From positions 124,001 to 188,000 of the forward strand of contig NZ_VFJE01000051.1 in the NCBI RefSeq assembly GCF_006385255.1: a stretch of DNA of 64,000 nucleotides, given 5' to 3'. The position numbers were made by a program, and so were the translations under genes. Every line of letters starts with the position of its first letter. The first letter of the stretch is position 1. This DNA is from Flavobacterium microcysteis (GTDB lineage Bacteria > Bacteroidota > Bacteroidia > Flavobacteriales > Flavobacteriaceae). Below the pieces are notes generated by a model. The model was given only the letters and a program-made list of their open reading frames with translations, did not search any database and was not told the DNA's origin. Positions 44,822 to 53,548 of this stretch are shown piece by piece.

Positions 44822-45721
44822 TTAGCTAATCGTATGATAGGTCAAGGGAGAAACGCCAAATTCCTTTTTAAAACGCTTGCTGAATGTTGGCAGATCATTA
44901 AAGCCTACAGCAATAGCTATATCAGTAATGTTCAGGCGTTGTTTTTGTTTTAGCAGTGTGCAAGCCAGCTGTAGCTTTTTCTGAAGAAGATATTGATGCG
45001 GACTTGTTTTAAAGACCTGGCGGAATAGGCGTGAAAAATGATATTCAGACATGTTTGATACCATGGCTACTTCTTCAACAGAATCAATAGAAACAAAATC
45101 GGAATCCATAAACTTCTTGGCTGTAAGCATTTTTCTAAGGAGTTCTTTTCGGGTTTGTAGTTTTACAGAACGGATATTGTTGATTTGCGGATATATCTGA
45201 TACTGGTCTGCTACGATGGCTTCGGCCAGTCCATAAAAGAATTCGTTTGAAAATTCAAAACCATGTGTGGTATTGGCAAGAACCTGACTGCTGATTTGCT
45301 GCAGGCAGGTTCCCAATCTATTATTATCTATGGCATATTTGTTTTCAGGATAATTTGCAGTTGTAAAAAAATCATCCAAACCCGGTTCATAGGAAGTATG
45401 CGACGGATAGAAAAGGCCTACTACGGCTTCGGTCATGATTTTTGGCGCAATATCAATGCATAAACCTTTTACGGGACTGTTACTGCCAATAGTCAGTTTT
45501 CCGCCTGCCTGGCTGTTTGCCAGCAAATACTCGCCCTTGCGAATGTTGAAGGTATGTCCGTCAACATTATAAGATTCACAGCCTTCCAAAACCAATTTTA
45601 CAGAAAAGCTCCTGAAAAGCAAATCGGTTGAAAGCTCATTAAAAGTAGAATAGTTTACCAGACTGCTCTCACGGGGCAGACTTATCTTTTTGAAATTTTG
45701 CTCTGAAATCCGGTTAAACAT
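44822..45721 (-). CDS. AraC-family transcriptional regulator
   Basis: 299 residues. The N-terminal half is a sensing domain without a recognised ligand. The C-terminal 100 residues hold the two HTH motifs: VDSVEEVAMVSNMSEYHFSRLF and INITDIAIAVGFNDLPTFSKRF-like (written RLNITDIAIAVGF in the protein), ending FKKEFGVSPLTYH. It is upstream of and co-directional with the PDZ/hydrolase gene and probably controls it. The region before it is a repeat-filled gap. Confidence 0.93.
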   Translation of the reverse strand: MFNRISEQNFKKISLPRESSLVNYSTFNELSTDLLFRSFSVKLVLEGCESYNVDGHTFNIRKGEYLLANSQAGGKLTIGSNSPVKGLCIDIAPKIMTEAVVGLFYPSHTSYEPGLDDFFTTANYPENKYAIDNNRLGTCLQQISSQVLANTTHGFEFSNEFFYGLAEAIVADQYQIYPQINNIRSVKLQTRKELLRKMLTAKKFMDSDFVSIDSVEEVAMVSNMSEYHFSRLFRQVFKTSPHQYLLQKKLQLACTLLKQKQRLNITDIAIAVGFNDLPTFSKRFKKEFGVSPLTYHTIS

Positions 45722-46191
45722 GATAAAGTAGTTTACCCTATTGGTCTTACTAATTTTAAAATGTTACATCTATAGTTGATAGTTGATAGAGGTTAGTCGA
45801 TAGTGGCAATTTTACTTCAAATAAAAAATATATTCAATAACTTACTCTTTATATATGCAAAAAGCAAAACCTTATTACCTCAGAACCTTAGCACCTCTAT
45901 AGTTAATAGTTAATAGTTGATAGTGGTTAGTTGATAGTGGCAGAGGATTTTGCTCCAAATAAAAACATATAAAAAAAATTACTTTCAATAACTTACTCTT
46001 TTATATGCAAAAGCATACACTCAGCACCTTATTACCTCTTTTTACCTAAGCCACAGATTAAAACAATTACACAGATTGAGCAGTTATGAGAAACAAAAAG
46101 TTTACTTTAAAAGTTATCTCTTGATACATAAAAATAAAACCTTAGCTCCTCAGAACCTTAGCGCCTTAGTACCTTTTTACCCCAGAAACAA
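45722..46191. repeat. 469-bp intergenic region: tandem copies of the composite repeat
   Basis: Copy A (45771-45898), copy B (45898-46041) and a degraded copy C (46088-46180) lie head to tail. Each runs: TATAGTT(G/A)ATAGTT(G/A)ATAG heptads, then CTCCAAATAAAAACATATA, ACTTTCAATAACTTACTCTT, and CCTTAGCACCTCAGAACC. No gene was found. Confidence 0.85.
46047..46077 (-). repeat. Dispersed AATCTGTG repeat, reverse copy
   Basis: On the minus strand AATCTGTGTAATTGTTTTAA continues to AATCTGTGGCTTA; about 28 of 31 positions match the copy at 61571-61605. Confidence 0.65.
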
Positions 46192-48627
46192 CTAAACTTT
46201 CACACGTTTTTGCTCAGTATCAGCACTGCCTGATTGACGGACTTTTACATTATCTCCTTTGCTGAATCGGTAGGAGAAGGATAGTGTCACGACTCTTGAA
46301 TCCAGATAGCTGAACCAGGAAGCTTTGGCGTTTTGGATGTTTCGTATTTCGCCTTCGACCTGATTGGTATAAAAAACATCGGAAACATTAAGTTTTAGTG
46401 CTCCTTTGTTGTTTAGCATTTTCATGGCCACGCCAGCTCTGACGGAACCGATAGGAGAGATTAGAAATTGTCCTGATAAGGCCTTGCTTTGGTATTGTCC
46501 TGAAAGCTCGGCACTCCATTTATCATTGATGGTGAACTGGTTTGTAGGGGATACGACCCAATTCCATTTGGAATCGTCAATATCTTCCGTATACATCTTG
46601 CTTTTGAATGAATTATCAGAAGCAGCGGCATAACATTGTAATGTCCACCACGGATATAATTTGAAAGTAGCATTTAAAGAAATTCCATAAGCTATCTGTG
46701 TGGCGAAGTTACCGGGCCTGCTGTAATAGATGGTACCTCTCTGTTCGTTGGTTTCAGAAATCAGGTTATCGATATAGCTGTAAAACAAGGTTGTTGTCAG
46801 ATAACGTTTATAGGTATGCGAGAGTTCGGCATTATAAGAAAATGTCGGTTTTAGATATGGATTTCCACCATAAAAGGTAAAACGATCCATCGGATAGGTA
46901 AAAGGATTCAGGTCTTTGTAATTGGGACGGTCAATTCTTCGGCCAAGTGAAAGCCCTATCACATTGTTCTGAAGCGTATCGGCTCTATATTGGATGAATA
47001 AGGTAGGGAATAGGCTGGTATAATTTATAGTGAATGATGAATCGGCTACGGTAGGATTTCCTGCCTGATGGCCTTTGATACGTGTATGTTCCATTCGTAA
47101 TCCTGCCTGTATGGATATGTTTTTAAAGTCTTTGGCATAATTGGCGTAAATAGCATGGATTTGTTCCTTATAGGTAAAATCGTTTGAAAACTCATAGTTT
47201 GGTGTGCTGGTATTGCCAACAACATCACTAAAGTCTGCTATATTGCTGGTGTGTACATAACTGCTTTTAGCTCCCAGGTCTGCTTGACCGCCCAACAATG
47301 GAATTCCTGAATAATCTACTTTTCCGGAATAGATTTTTATTTTGGATGGCAGTTCTGAATCAAGTCGGGTGTCTGAGACGGTTTGTCCATCGGTATCAAA
47401 TACTTTGTTTAGCAGTTTTTGCGATATTTCTGACCGATAAACAATATTATCAAGGTTTACGGTGAGTTGCTGTCCTTTGTCGTTGATCAGATGGTTCATG
47501 TTTAGGTTAAAACTCCTGTTTCTAAATTTGACATCCATCGGATTTCTTGCCTGTATGGTGTTTACAGGATTCATCTGTCCATCATATACAACAGCATTGT
47601 TAGCAGTATTTCTTTCTGATGGATTTAAAAATCCGCTAAAAGAAGCACCAAAAGTTGTTTTTTTGGTCGCATAAAAGTCGGTTCCCAATTTTATCGAGTT
47701 ACTTTTTCCTTCCGGAGTGATATAGGAATTCTGGATGAAAGCAGAGCTTCTTTCGCCTTCCGGAGTAAAATATTCTCTTTTGATGGTTAGATCCTGGTAG
47801 CTGTTGTTTTTTCCCAATCCAAGGTTAGAAAAGAAATTCCATTTCTGTATGCGGTAATTAAAATTAAAACTGTTATTGGTACGCATATACTTGCCTTGCC
47901 CATAAGAAAGATTTAGCCCTCCATTAAAGCCTTTGGCAGTATTTTTTTTATGGATTATATTAATAATTCCCGCATTTCCCGAGGCATCATATTTTGCAGA
48001 TGGATTGGTCATAATCTCCATGTTTTCAATATTGGATGCAGGAATCGATCTTAAATAGCTAGCCAAATCCTGGGCAGAAAGATAGGAAGGCTTTCCGTCA
48101 ATGAGTACCATTACTCCATTTTTGCCTCTGATGGAAATATTTCCGTTCATATCTACCGTAACAGACGGAGCCCTTTCCAAAACATCAAGAGCTGTGAGTC
48201 CGGCACTGGTAATCAAGGCGTCAGGACGCACAACAATTTTATCGATTTTTTGGGTAACAAATGCTTTTTGTGCCGTAATGGTTACTTCGTTAAGCGTATT
48301 GCTGGACTCAAGTAAGGATATTGAAGGCAATTCTTGTCCGTCGGCTTTACGTTCATAGGCATCTGAAATATGTTTTTCAAAACCCAGATGCTGTATAAGA
48401 ACACGAAAGCGATCTAACTTTATTCCTTCAAATTCATATTTTCCATTGGAATCAGTGATGCTGGTTTTTACCGGATCTTCATTGTCTGTAGTGACTAAAA
48501 CGACGGTGATTCCGGCTAAAGGCTTTTTGTCCTGAGTATAAACATAACCGTTTATCAGATTTGAATTTTGGGCCACAGCGACAGGAACAGTCATTAAAAA
48601 AAGCAGTATTGTAATAATGTTTCTCAT
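46192..48627 (-). CDS. TonB-receptor-like outer-membrane protein (second, OMP_b-brl_3 type)
   Basis: 811 residues. Signal peptide 1-19, carboxypeptidase-regulatory domain (25-105), plug with LNEVTITAQKAFV, GVMVLIDGKPSYLSAQDL and NIENMEIMTNPSAKYDASGNAG, then a barrel ending VVTLSFSYRFS. It is related to the receptor at 39796 and of similar length. A 44-codon membrane ORF sits one base upstream, likely co-transcribed. Substrate unknown. Confidence 0.92.
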   Translation of the reverse strand: MRNIITILLFLMTVPVAVAQNSNLINGYVYTQDKKPLAGITVVLVTTDNEDPVKTSITDSNGKYEFEGIKLDRFRVLIQHLGFEKHISDAYERKADGQELPSISLLESSNTLNEVTITAQKAFVTQKIDKIVVRPDALITSAGLTALDVLERAPSVTVDMNGNISIRGKNGVMVLIDGKPSYLSAQDLASYLRSIPASNIENMEIMTNPSAKYDASGNAGIINIIHKKNTAKGFNGGLNLSYGQGKYMRTNNSFNFNYRIQKWNFFSNLGLGKNNSYQDLTIKREYFTPEGERSSAFIQNSYITPEGKSNSIKLGTDFYATKKTTFGASFSGFLNPSERNTANNAVVYDGQMNPVNTIQARNPMDVKFRNRSFNLNMNHLINDKGQQLTVNLDNIVYRSEISQKLLNKVFDTDGQTVSDTRLDSELPSKIKIYSGKVDYSGIPLLGGQADLGAKSSYVHTSNIADFSDVVGNTSTPNYEFSNDFTYKEQIHAIYANYAKDFKNISIQAGLRMEHTRIKGHQAGNPTVADSSFTINYTSLFPTLFIQYRADTLQNNVIGLSLGRRIDRPNYKDLNPFTYPMDRFTFYGGNPYLKPTFSYNAELSHTYKRYLTTTLFYSYIDNLISETNEQRGTIYYSRPGNFATQIAYGISLNATFKLYPWWTLQCYAAASDNSFKSKMYTEDIDDSKWNWVVSPTNQFTINDKWSAELSGQYQSKALSGQFLISPIGSVRAGVAMKMLNNKGALKLNVSDVFYTNQVEGEIRNIQNAKASWFSYLDSRVVTLSFSYRFSKGDNVKVRQSGSADTEQKRVKV

Positions 48628-48628
48628 C

Positions 48629-48763
48629 CTATCCGTTTAAAAAATTAAACAACCATTTACCAAATAAATAACCGGATTCGGCTAGTTTGATAACTAAGCC
48701 TAAAAGGATGATGCCAATAAATAGCTGTCCTTGTCGCATTTTTAAGAAATGTTTGAAGCCCAT
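48629..48763 (-). CDS. 44-residue membrane protein upstream of the receptor
   Basis: ATG at 48763, stop TAG at 48631-48629, one base before the receptor ATG. The hand translation starts MGFKHFLKMRQGQLFIG, has one hydrophobic helix (IGIILLGLVI, about 16-26) and ends LFGKWLFNFLNG. The mixed basic and aromatic ends look like a real membrane protein, not chance. It is too short for usual gene calling. Role unknown; perhaps a partner of the receptor. Confidence 0.5.
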   Translation of the reverse strand: MGFKHFLKMRQGQLFIGIILLGLVIKLAESGYLFGKWLFNFLNG

Positions 48764-48861
48764 GATGATATTTTTTTCAAAAGTATTTCTGTTTTTAGCA
48801 ATGGAGTTGTCATTTTCTGCTAAATCGAAAGTATTGAAAATATAGGACTTGTGAAATAAAA

Positions 48862-48887
48862 GCTCGCAAAGACGCAGAGTCGCAAAG
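48862..48887. repeat. Short CGCAAAG repeat
   Basis: GCTCGCAAAGACGCAGAGTC followed by GCAAAG: two to three imperfect copies of a (T/A)CGCAAAG unit, a type of intergenic repeat found in flavobacterial genomes. It lies between a small ORF and a TPR gene. Confidence 0.5.
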
Positions 48888-48904
48888 TTTTGTAGAGGTT
48901 TATT

Positions 48905-50983
48905 TTATTTTTTTAAATATTTGAAATTATTTTTAACGTGATCTTTTGCAGTGCCACAGCTCATCCGGGCTATTTTTGCTTCGAAGCTTTCACCGTTTTT
49001 TACTTCAAGACGGTCTGCAATCTCACAAACTTTCAAAGCCCAAAACTTTGCTTTTTTGGTATCTCTTTTAAAATTTCCATCTTTCCAATCCTTGGCGTAT
49101 AACTTCATTAAATCAAAAGCAGCACGGGCATCATTTTCATCCCATTGTAGCGCTTTTTCATAATATACAACACTAACTTCAGGGACTTCATTTCTTCCAG
49201 GATAGTTATATAAAAATCCCAATGTTGAATAAGTGTTTGCAATATTTTTCTTTAATTCAAATTTTTTATTTTCTACAGTTTCTCTATTATAATTTGTTTC
49301 TAAGATTGCAATTTCTTTTTCGAAATTATTTTTTGCTTTTTCTACATTATAGAATGGGGTGTCGACATTGTTATATATCCAGCCTAAACTACTATACACT
49401 ATAGATTTAATATTGTTATTATTGGCAATGTAAGACTCATATGATTCAATTGCTTTATCGTAGTTTAAATTTTTTTCGTGTAGATAGCCTATTTTTAGTA
49501 GTATTTCTTTGTCTTTGCTTTTATCAAGGGCTTGTTGATACAGTTCAAGAGCTTTTTGATAATTTTTTTCAACACCATTATTACCGGCTATGTAAAGCTC
49601 GGCTTTTTCAATTAATCCATCAACTGAATTGTCTTTCTTCGCTAATTTTTGTTTTGTCGCTTTTTCAAATTCGCTTAAAGTTTTGGCAAAACCTTTGTAA
49701 GTGGTACTTTGGTATCCTTTATTGTATACTTCAATAAAAGGCTGTGTTTTTTCTAAACCAAATACGATACAATTTGTATGGTCGAAAGAATTTAATTTTC
49801 CTGAAAAATTGTCGTAAAAAGGATAGAGTTGTTTTAAAGTTTCAAGAAAAGCTGAATTTTTTAAATTGCTATATAATTTTTCTGATTCTGCTTTAAAAGT
49901 AATGTATTTTGACATAGAGGATCCATCCCATAGATTTGTAATAATAACCATAATGCCTTTAAAATTTAGCATAACCGTTTTTTCTTTATTGGGAATGTTT
50001 GTATAAAGTGATATTTTTTCAAATGTATAGTTTAGGCTTTCAAGGTTTTTGACAACATAATCGGCATACGTTTCAAAAATTTTAGGGTCCGTTATCGTAT
50101 TTATGGCTTTATCTTCATCAATAATTGCACGTTTTCTCTCGTGTTCACTCCTTTCATCTCTATACTTTTGCTGTTTTTCTTCATGAGCTTTGTCTAAAGC
50201 GGAGCCAATTTGTTTTAAGCCATCTCCAATAACATTTAGTGCAGCCTCATTTCTTGTAGCTTTATCCATATCATCAAAAGCACTCTTTGCTTGTTTGCGT
50301 TGAGTGTCATTCGTTGCTAAACCACTTGCTTGCTGATATTTATCTTTAGCTTCTTTAAAATTTCCTCGGCGCTGCAAGTCTACACCTTCATTATACACAC
50401 TTATAAATTGTTTACTTTGATTGTTTATTTTATTAGCTTCTTCTTGTCTTTTTGCATTTTCGTTCTGCATTTGACGTTCAAGATCTGCTTTGCTTCGGTT
50501 GTATTCGGTGAGGTCGTTTTGTGTTGTAGTTTGTTGGTTATTTCCAGAAGAGGAATTGGCTTGTCCGTCTTTTATGTTACAGATAGCCGTTCCATTATCG
50601 CATTCTGCCCAACATCTTTTAGAATTAGGATCTTTTAATGTTCCAAAAAATACATTTTCAACGGTTATTAAAAAAGCGGGAGAAGCATCGTTATAGTAGA
50701 ATGAAACGTGTTGATGTTCTTTGTTAGGTTCAAGTGTAAAAGTCCCCCAGCTTTTTTTATCATTTCCTACTTTGAAATATAAATCAAAGGTAACGGTCCT
50801 TGTATAAGTATTTTTGACTTTCCAATTCCATTCATATCCTTTGCCATATTCGTTATAGCCATAGTTTACCGCAGCACCTTGTATTCCTTGGTTACAGGTC
50901 GCTTTAACCCAATTTGACCATTGTTGTCCAAACAAAAAAGTTGTCTGTAAGATAATCACCGTAGTTAGTACTATTTTTTTCAT
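48905..50983 (-). CDS. Exported TPR-repeat protein with coiled coil
   Basis: 692 residues from ATG 50983, signal peptide ending FLFGQ. The first ~130 residues are a beta-rich, Cys-containing domain (GYEWNWKVKNTYTRTVTFDLY, CWAECDNG). A Gln/Asn-rich linker and a coiled coil (about 150-290) follow, then a middle domain and four or more TPR units toward the C terminus (KALELYQQALDKSKDK, YDKAIESYESYI, VVYYEKALQWDEND). Function unknown; protein-protein interaction is likely from the TPRs. A LuxR regulator gene lies directly upstream, on the same strand. Confidence 0.82.
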   Translation of the reverse strand: MKKIVLTTVIILQTTFLFGQQWSNWVKATCNQGIQGAAVNYGYNEYGKGYEWNWKVKNTYTRTVTFDLYFKVGNDKKSWGTFTLEPNKEHQHVSFYYNDASPAFLITVENVFFGTLKDPNSKRCWAECDNGTAICNIKDGQANSSSGNNQQTTTQNDLTEYNRSKADLERQMQNENAKRQEEANKINNQSKQFISVYNEGVDLQRRGNFKEAKDKYQQASGLATNDTQRKQAKSAFDDMDKATRNEAALNVIGDGLKQIGSALDKAHEEKQQKYRDERSEHERKRAIIDEDKAINTITDPKIFETYADYVVKNLESLNYTFEKISLYTNIPNKEKTVMLNFKGIMVIITNLWDGSSMSKYITFKAESEKLYSNLKNSAFLETLKQLYPFYDNFSGKLNSFDHTNCIVFGLEKTQPFIEVYNKGYQSTTYKGFAKTLSEFEKATKQKLAKKDNSVDGLIEKAELYIAGNNGVEKNYQKALELYQQALDKSKDKEILLKIGYLHEKNLNYDKAIESYESYIANNNNIKSIVYSSLGWIYNNVDTPFYNVEKAKNNFEKEIAILETNYNRETVENKKFELKKNIANTYSTLGFLYNYPGRNEVPEVSVVYYEKALQWDENDARAAFDLMKLYAKDWKDGNFKRDTKKAKFWALKVCEIADRLEVKNGESFEAKIARMSCGTAKDHVKNNFKYLKK

Positions 50984-51058
50984 TGCAGATGGTTTTGGTA
51001 TAGTCAAATCTATATACCGACTATCTTGTATACAATACCTAGAGCTAGTGATTTTTGG

Positions 51059-51835
51059 TTACACCCAGCCTTCTTCAATTGCTTTTTTTACTAATTGCAC
51101 TGGTGTATCAGTATTACTTTTATCCAATATATTCTTGCGGTGGGTATTGATGGTATGAATACTAACAAAAAGTTCATCTGCTATCTGCTGGCTGGTTTTT
51201 CCCTCTACGATTCTTTTTAGGATTGTTTTTTCTCTTTTTGTAAAGATTTCATAAGAGGGCAGGATAGAGGCTGTATCCTGAATGTCATAGTAGGAAGGTT
51301 CGCCATCTAATCCTATGATAGAGCAGCGGGGAATTCCTTCCCTTTTGATATGGGTAATATCAGTATGGATATGGAAGCTGTGATAAATATTTCGATCTTC
51401 ATAGTTTACCAATACATACTGGATCAGTATACGGGCATAGTCACCCTCTTTTTTTTCAAGCCTGAGATCATATTGAACCTTATAAAGGCCAATTTTATCA
51501 ATAGCTGCGTTATTAAAAAATATAGTGGCTTGATGTTCAAAGCTCAGAAAATAGGGCTTATCCTGTGGATGAATGCTGTCCATGAACAGACTCATGTTCA
51601 TTTCTTCTGGAGAATAGCCTAATACCGATTCCATTTCAGGGCTTATTTCAGTTATTTCTCCGTTAAAAATGTCAAACAAGAGGAAGTAATAATCGCCCGC
51701 CTGAAAAATGTTTAGGAGGCGTTTGTGTGCATCAATCTGAAGCTGGAGATCAGCACAATCACTAGAGTATTTTTTCTTTACTACAGTTTTCCAATATTTT
51801 TGGGCTTGTAGGTAAAATTGGCTCTTTTTTTCCAT
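51059..51835 (-). CDS. PAS-LuxR transcriptional regulator
   Basis: 258 residues from ATG 51835 (a GTG three codons upstream is the longer alternative). A PAS-like sensor spans about 50-170 (FNGEITEISPEMESVLGYSPEEM, written here in pieces: ISPEMESVLGYSPEE). The LuxR-type HTH is C-terminal (FTKREKTILKRIVEGKTSQQ, then VSIHTINTHRKNI). No receiver domain, so it is probably a one-component sensor. A minus-strand -7 element (51903-51910) lies upstream. Neighbours are an exported TPR protein and a surface-fibre-like protein. Confidence 0.9.
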   Translation of the reverse strand: MEKKSQFYLQAQKYWKTVVKKKYSSDCADLQLQIDAHKRLLNIFQAGDYYFLLFDIFNGEITEISPEMESVLGYSPEEMNMSLFMDSIHPQDKPYFLSFEHQATIFFNNAAIDKIGLYKVQYDLRLEKKEGDYARILIQYVLVNYEDRNIYHSFHIHTDITHIKREGIPRCSIIGLDGEPSYYDIQDTASILPSYEIFTKREKTILKRIVEGKTSQQIADELFVSIHTINTHRKNILDKSNTDTPVQLVKKAIEEGWV

Positions 51836-51902
51836 AGGGGGCACGCAATTACAAAGTGTTTAAATACGTTTTTTATGGATTTGGGCTCCTTTATGTTATA
51901 AA

Positions 51903-51910
51903 CAAAGTTA
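51903..51910 (-). promoter_or_regulatory. -7 element of the PAS-LuxR gene
   Basis: Minus-strand TAACTTTG, an exact TAnnTTTG match, about 70 bp before the start at 51835. No -33 element was recognised. Confidence 0.35.
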
Positions 51911-52020
51911 ATTATTTTTATTTAATTCGTTAAATTTTTAATTTATATAAATTATTTATAAGTCTAAAAAATGGCAGAACCAAACTGATTTTTCTTGACC
52001 CGATTTTAATCTGATGATAA

Positions 52021-53235
52021 TTATCGAACAACTACCCATTTGATTCCTGTACTCTGCAATACTACAGATCCTGTTGCTGAGGTAATAACTGAGCCATCTT
52101 TTGTGATTTCGCCTCCGTTTAAATTTATAGAGCCTGCTGCAATATCACATACAATATTATATATGCGTCCTGTATTGCTATCATTGGCAGGGGGAAGCGT
52201 TATAGTGATTCCGGAAACGGTGTAGAGTATTGTGTAATCTTTGTCTGTAACAGCATAATCGACAGCTGTACTGTTAATTGCTGCACTGAAAGAACCGCTA
52301 ATTTGAAGCGTACTGTTTGGCATCGTGTTACCAATTCCTACATTCACTGCCATTGAGCCGGTAGCTCCCAACACTATGCTGTTATTAGCCTCAACTGTGG
52401 CTTGATAGCCTATGGCAGTTGCATTATCTAGGCCGTCTATGGTAGTGCCGGCAAATGAACCTATAAAAGTATTTCTCTGACCGCTTGGCAAAGTGCTTCC
52501 TGCATTAGTACCTATGGCAACATTTTGCCCCCCATCATTTAACATTGTAAGCGCTGCAAAACCTACACCAACATTGGAAAGACTGTATGTATTGCTTCCC
52601 AAGGCTTCATTCCCAATAGCAACATTGGCCAAACCAGATGAATTATCCTTTAGAGCGTTTCTTCCCACTGCAATATTTTGTTGACCTGAATCAATATTGG
52701 CAAGGGCAGACTCACCAATGGCTATGTTGGCAACTCCGGAAGTCGTCTCGTTTCCGCCTTCTAAAAATATGTTTGGATATAAGGGAGAGACACTAGTATT
52801 TGAAAAATGTAATCGTCCTTTTCGTGTAATTCTCAGACGTTCCACATTGTTAGTCCTAAAGGTAAGGTCCTGAGCATCTGTAGTTCCTAAGAAATTCATG
52901 TTGGCATCGGTTCCTGAATTTCCTGTAAGGAGCCATCCATTACTAGCTCTACCATCCATGCGTTGCCATTTTGTGCCAAGCCAATAATAATAGCCTGGCG
53001 TAACATCAGCAACGGTTGCGGTGTTGAATATAAGTAAGCCTTCCACATTCCCTGTAGCAATTGTTGAGCTATCTGTAGAACCTGTGAGTGATATTCTTGG
53101 AAGCAGTATGCCTTTGTCATCTGCTGTCACATCTAGGGCAGTAGATACATGTGGATTAGTCGTTCCTATGCCAATTTGGGCATGTGCAATCCCGATACAG
53201 CCTAGCATTAGTAGGGTAAAATAGCATTTTTTCAT
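52021..53235 (-). CDS. Exported fibre-like protein with YadA-head-type repeats
   Basis: 404 residues, signal peptide ending IAHAQ followed by IGIGTTNPHVSTALDV, a common start of flavobacterial tail-fibre-like surface proteins. The middle (165-290) has NxAIG-x(6-9)-G/N repeats (NIAIGESAL, NIAVGRNAL, NVAIGNEAL, NVGVGFAAL, NVAIGTNAG), the left-handed beta-roll pattern of YadA/Hia heads. The C terminus is beta-rich (TLPPANDSNTGRIYNIV). No membrane anchor or T9SS domain is visible. Export and adhesion are inferred. Confidence 0.82.
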   Translation of the reverse strand: MKKCYFTLLMLGCIGIAHAQIGIGTTNPHVSTALDVTADDKGILLPRISLTGSTDSSTIATGNVEGLLIFNTATVADVTPGYYYWLGTKWQRMDGRASNGWLLTGNSGTDANMNFLGTTDAQDLTFRTNNVERLRITRKGRLHFSNTSVSPLYPNIFLEGGNETTSGVANIAIGESALANIDSGQQNIAVGRNALKDNSSGLANVAIGNEALGSNTYSLSNVGVGFAALTMLNDGGQNVAIGTNAGSTLPSGQRNTFIGSFAGTTIDGLDNATAIGYQATVEANNSIVLGATGSMAVNVGIGNTMPNSTLQISGSFSAAINSTAVDYAVTDKDYTILYTVSGITITLPPANDSNTGRIYNIVCDIAAGSINLNGGEITKDGSVITSATGSVVLQSTGIKWVVVR

Positions 53236-53548
53236 GGTTTTCCTAAAGGATTAAATTTGTCAATCGCTGTTTGAATAGAAATCAAACAAATGTTGAATTG
53301 TATATACAAAAGAATCCATCTGGAAAATCCATGGGGTAGGAAGCTGCTGATTACATTATGGGAGTTAAATTATAATACAGCAGATTATTGTTCTTTAGGG
53401 TATCATTTGCTTTGTAAAATTAGAAAAAAAAACAAAAAACAATGCCTTCAGCCATAATTTTTTTTGGGCGGAAAAAAGAGACAATGGAGTTCTTCATTTT
53501 AGATTGTATGGAGCAATAATCTACCTGTTTTTATCTTACCTACATAGG
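53236..53548. other. 312-bp intergenic region, AT-rich, one palindrome
   Basis: Holds a perfect 12-bp palindrome TTGTATATACAA (53298-53309), placed just upstream of a minus-strand -7-like element (AACATTTG, 53294-53287) for the fibre gene. Nothing else was recognised: no ORF, terminator or repeat. Confidence 0.5.

Noticed and set aside
52021..53235. Prophage tail fibre
   Set aside because: It has a signal peptide and no phage genes lie nearby, so a surface protein is more likely.
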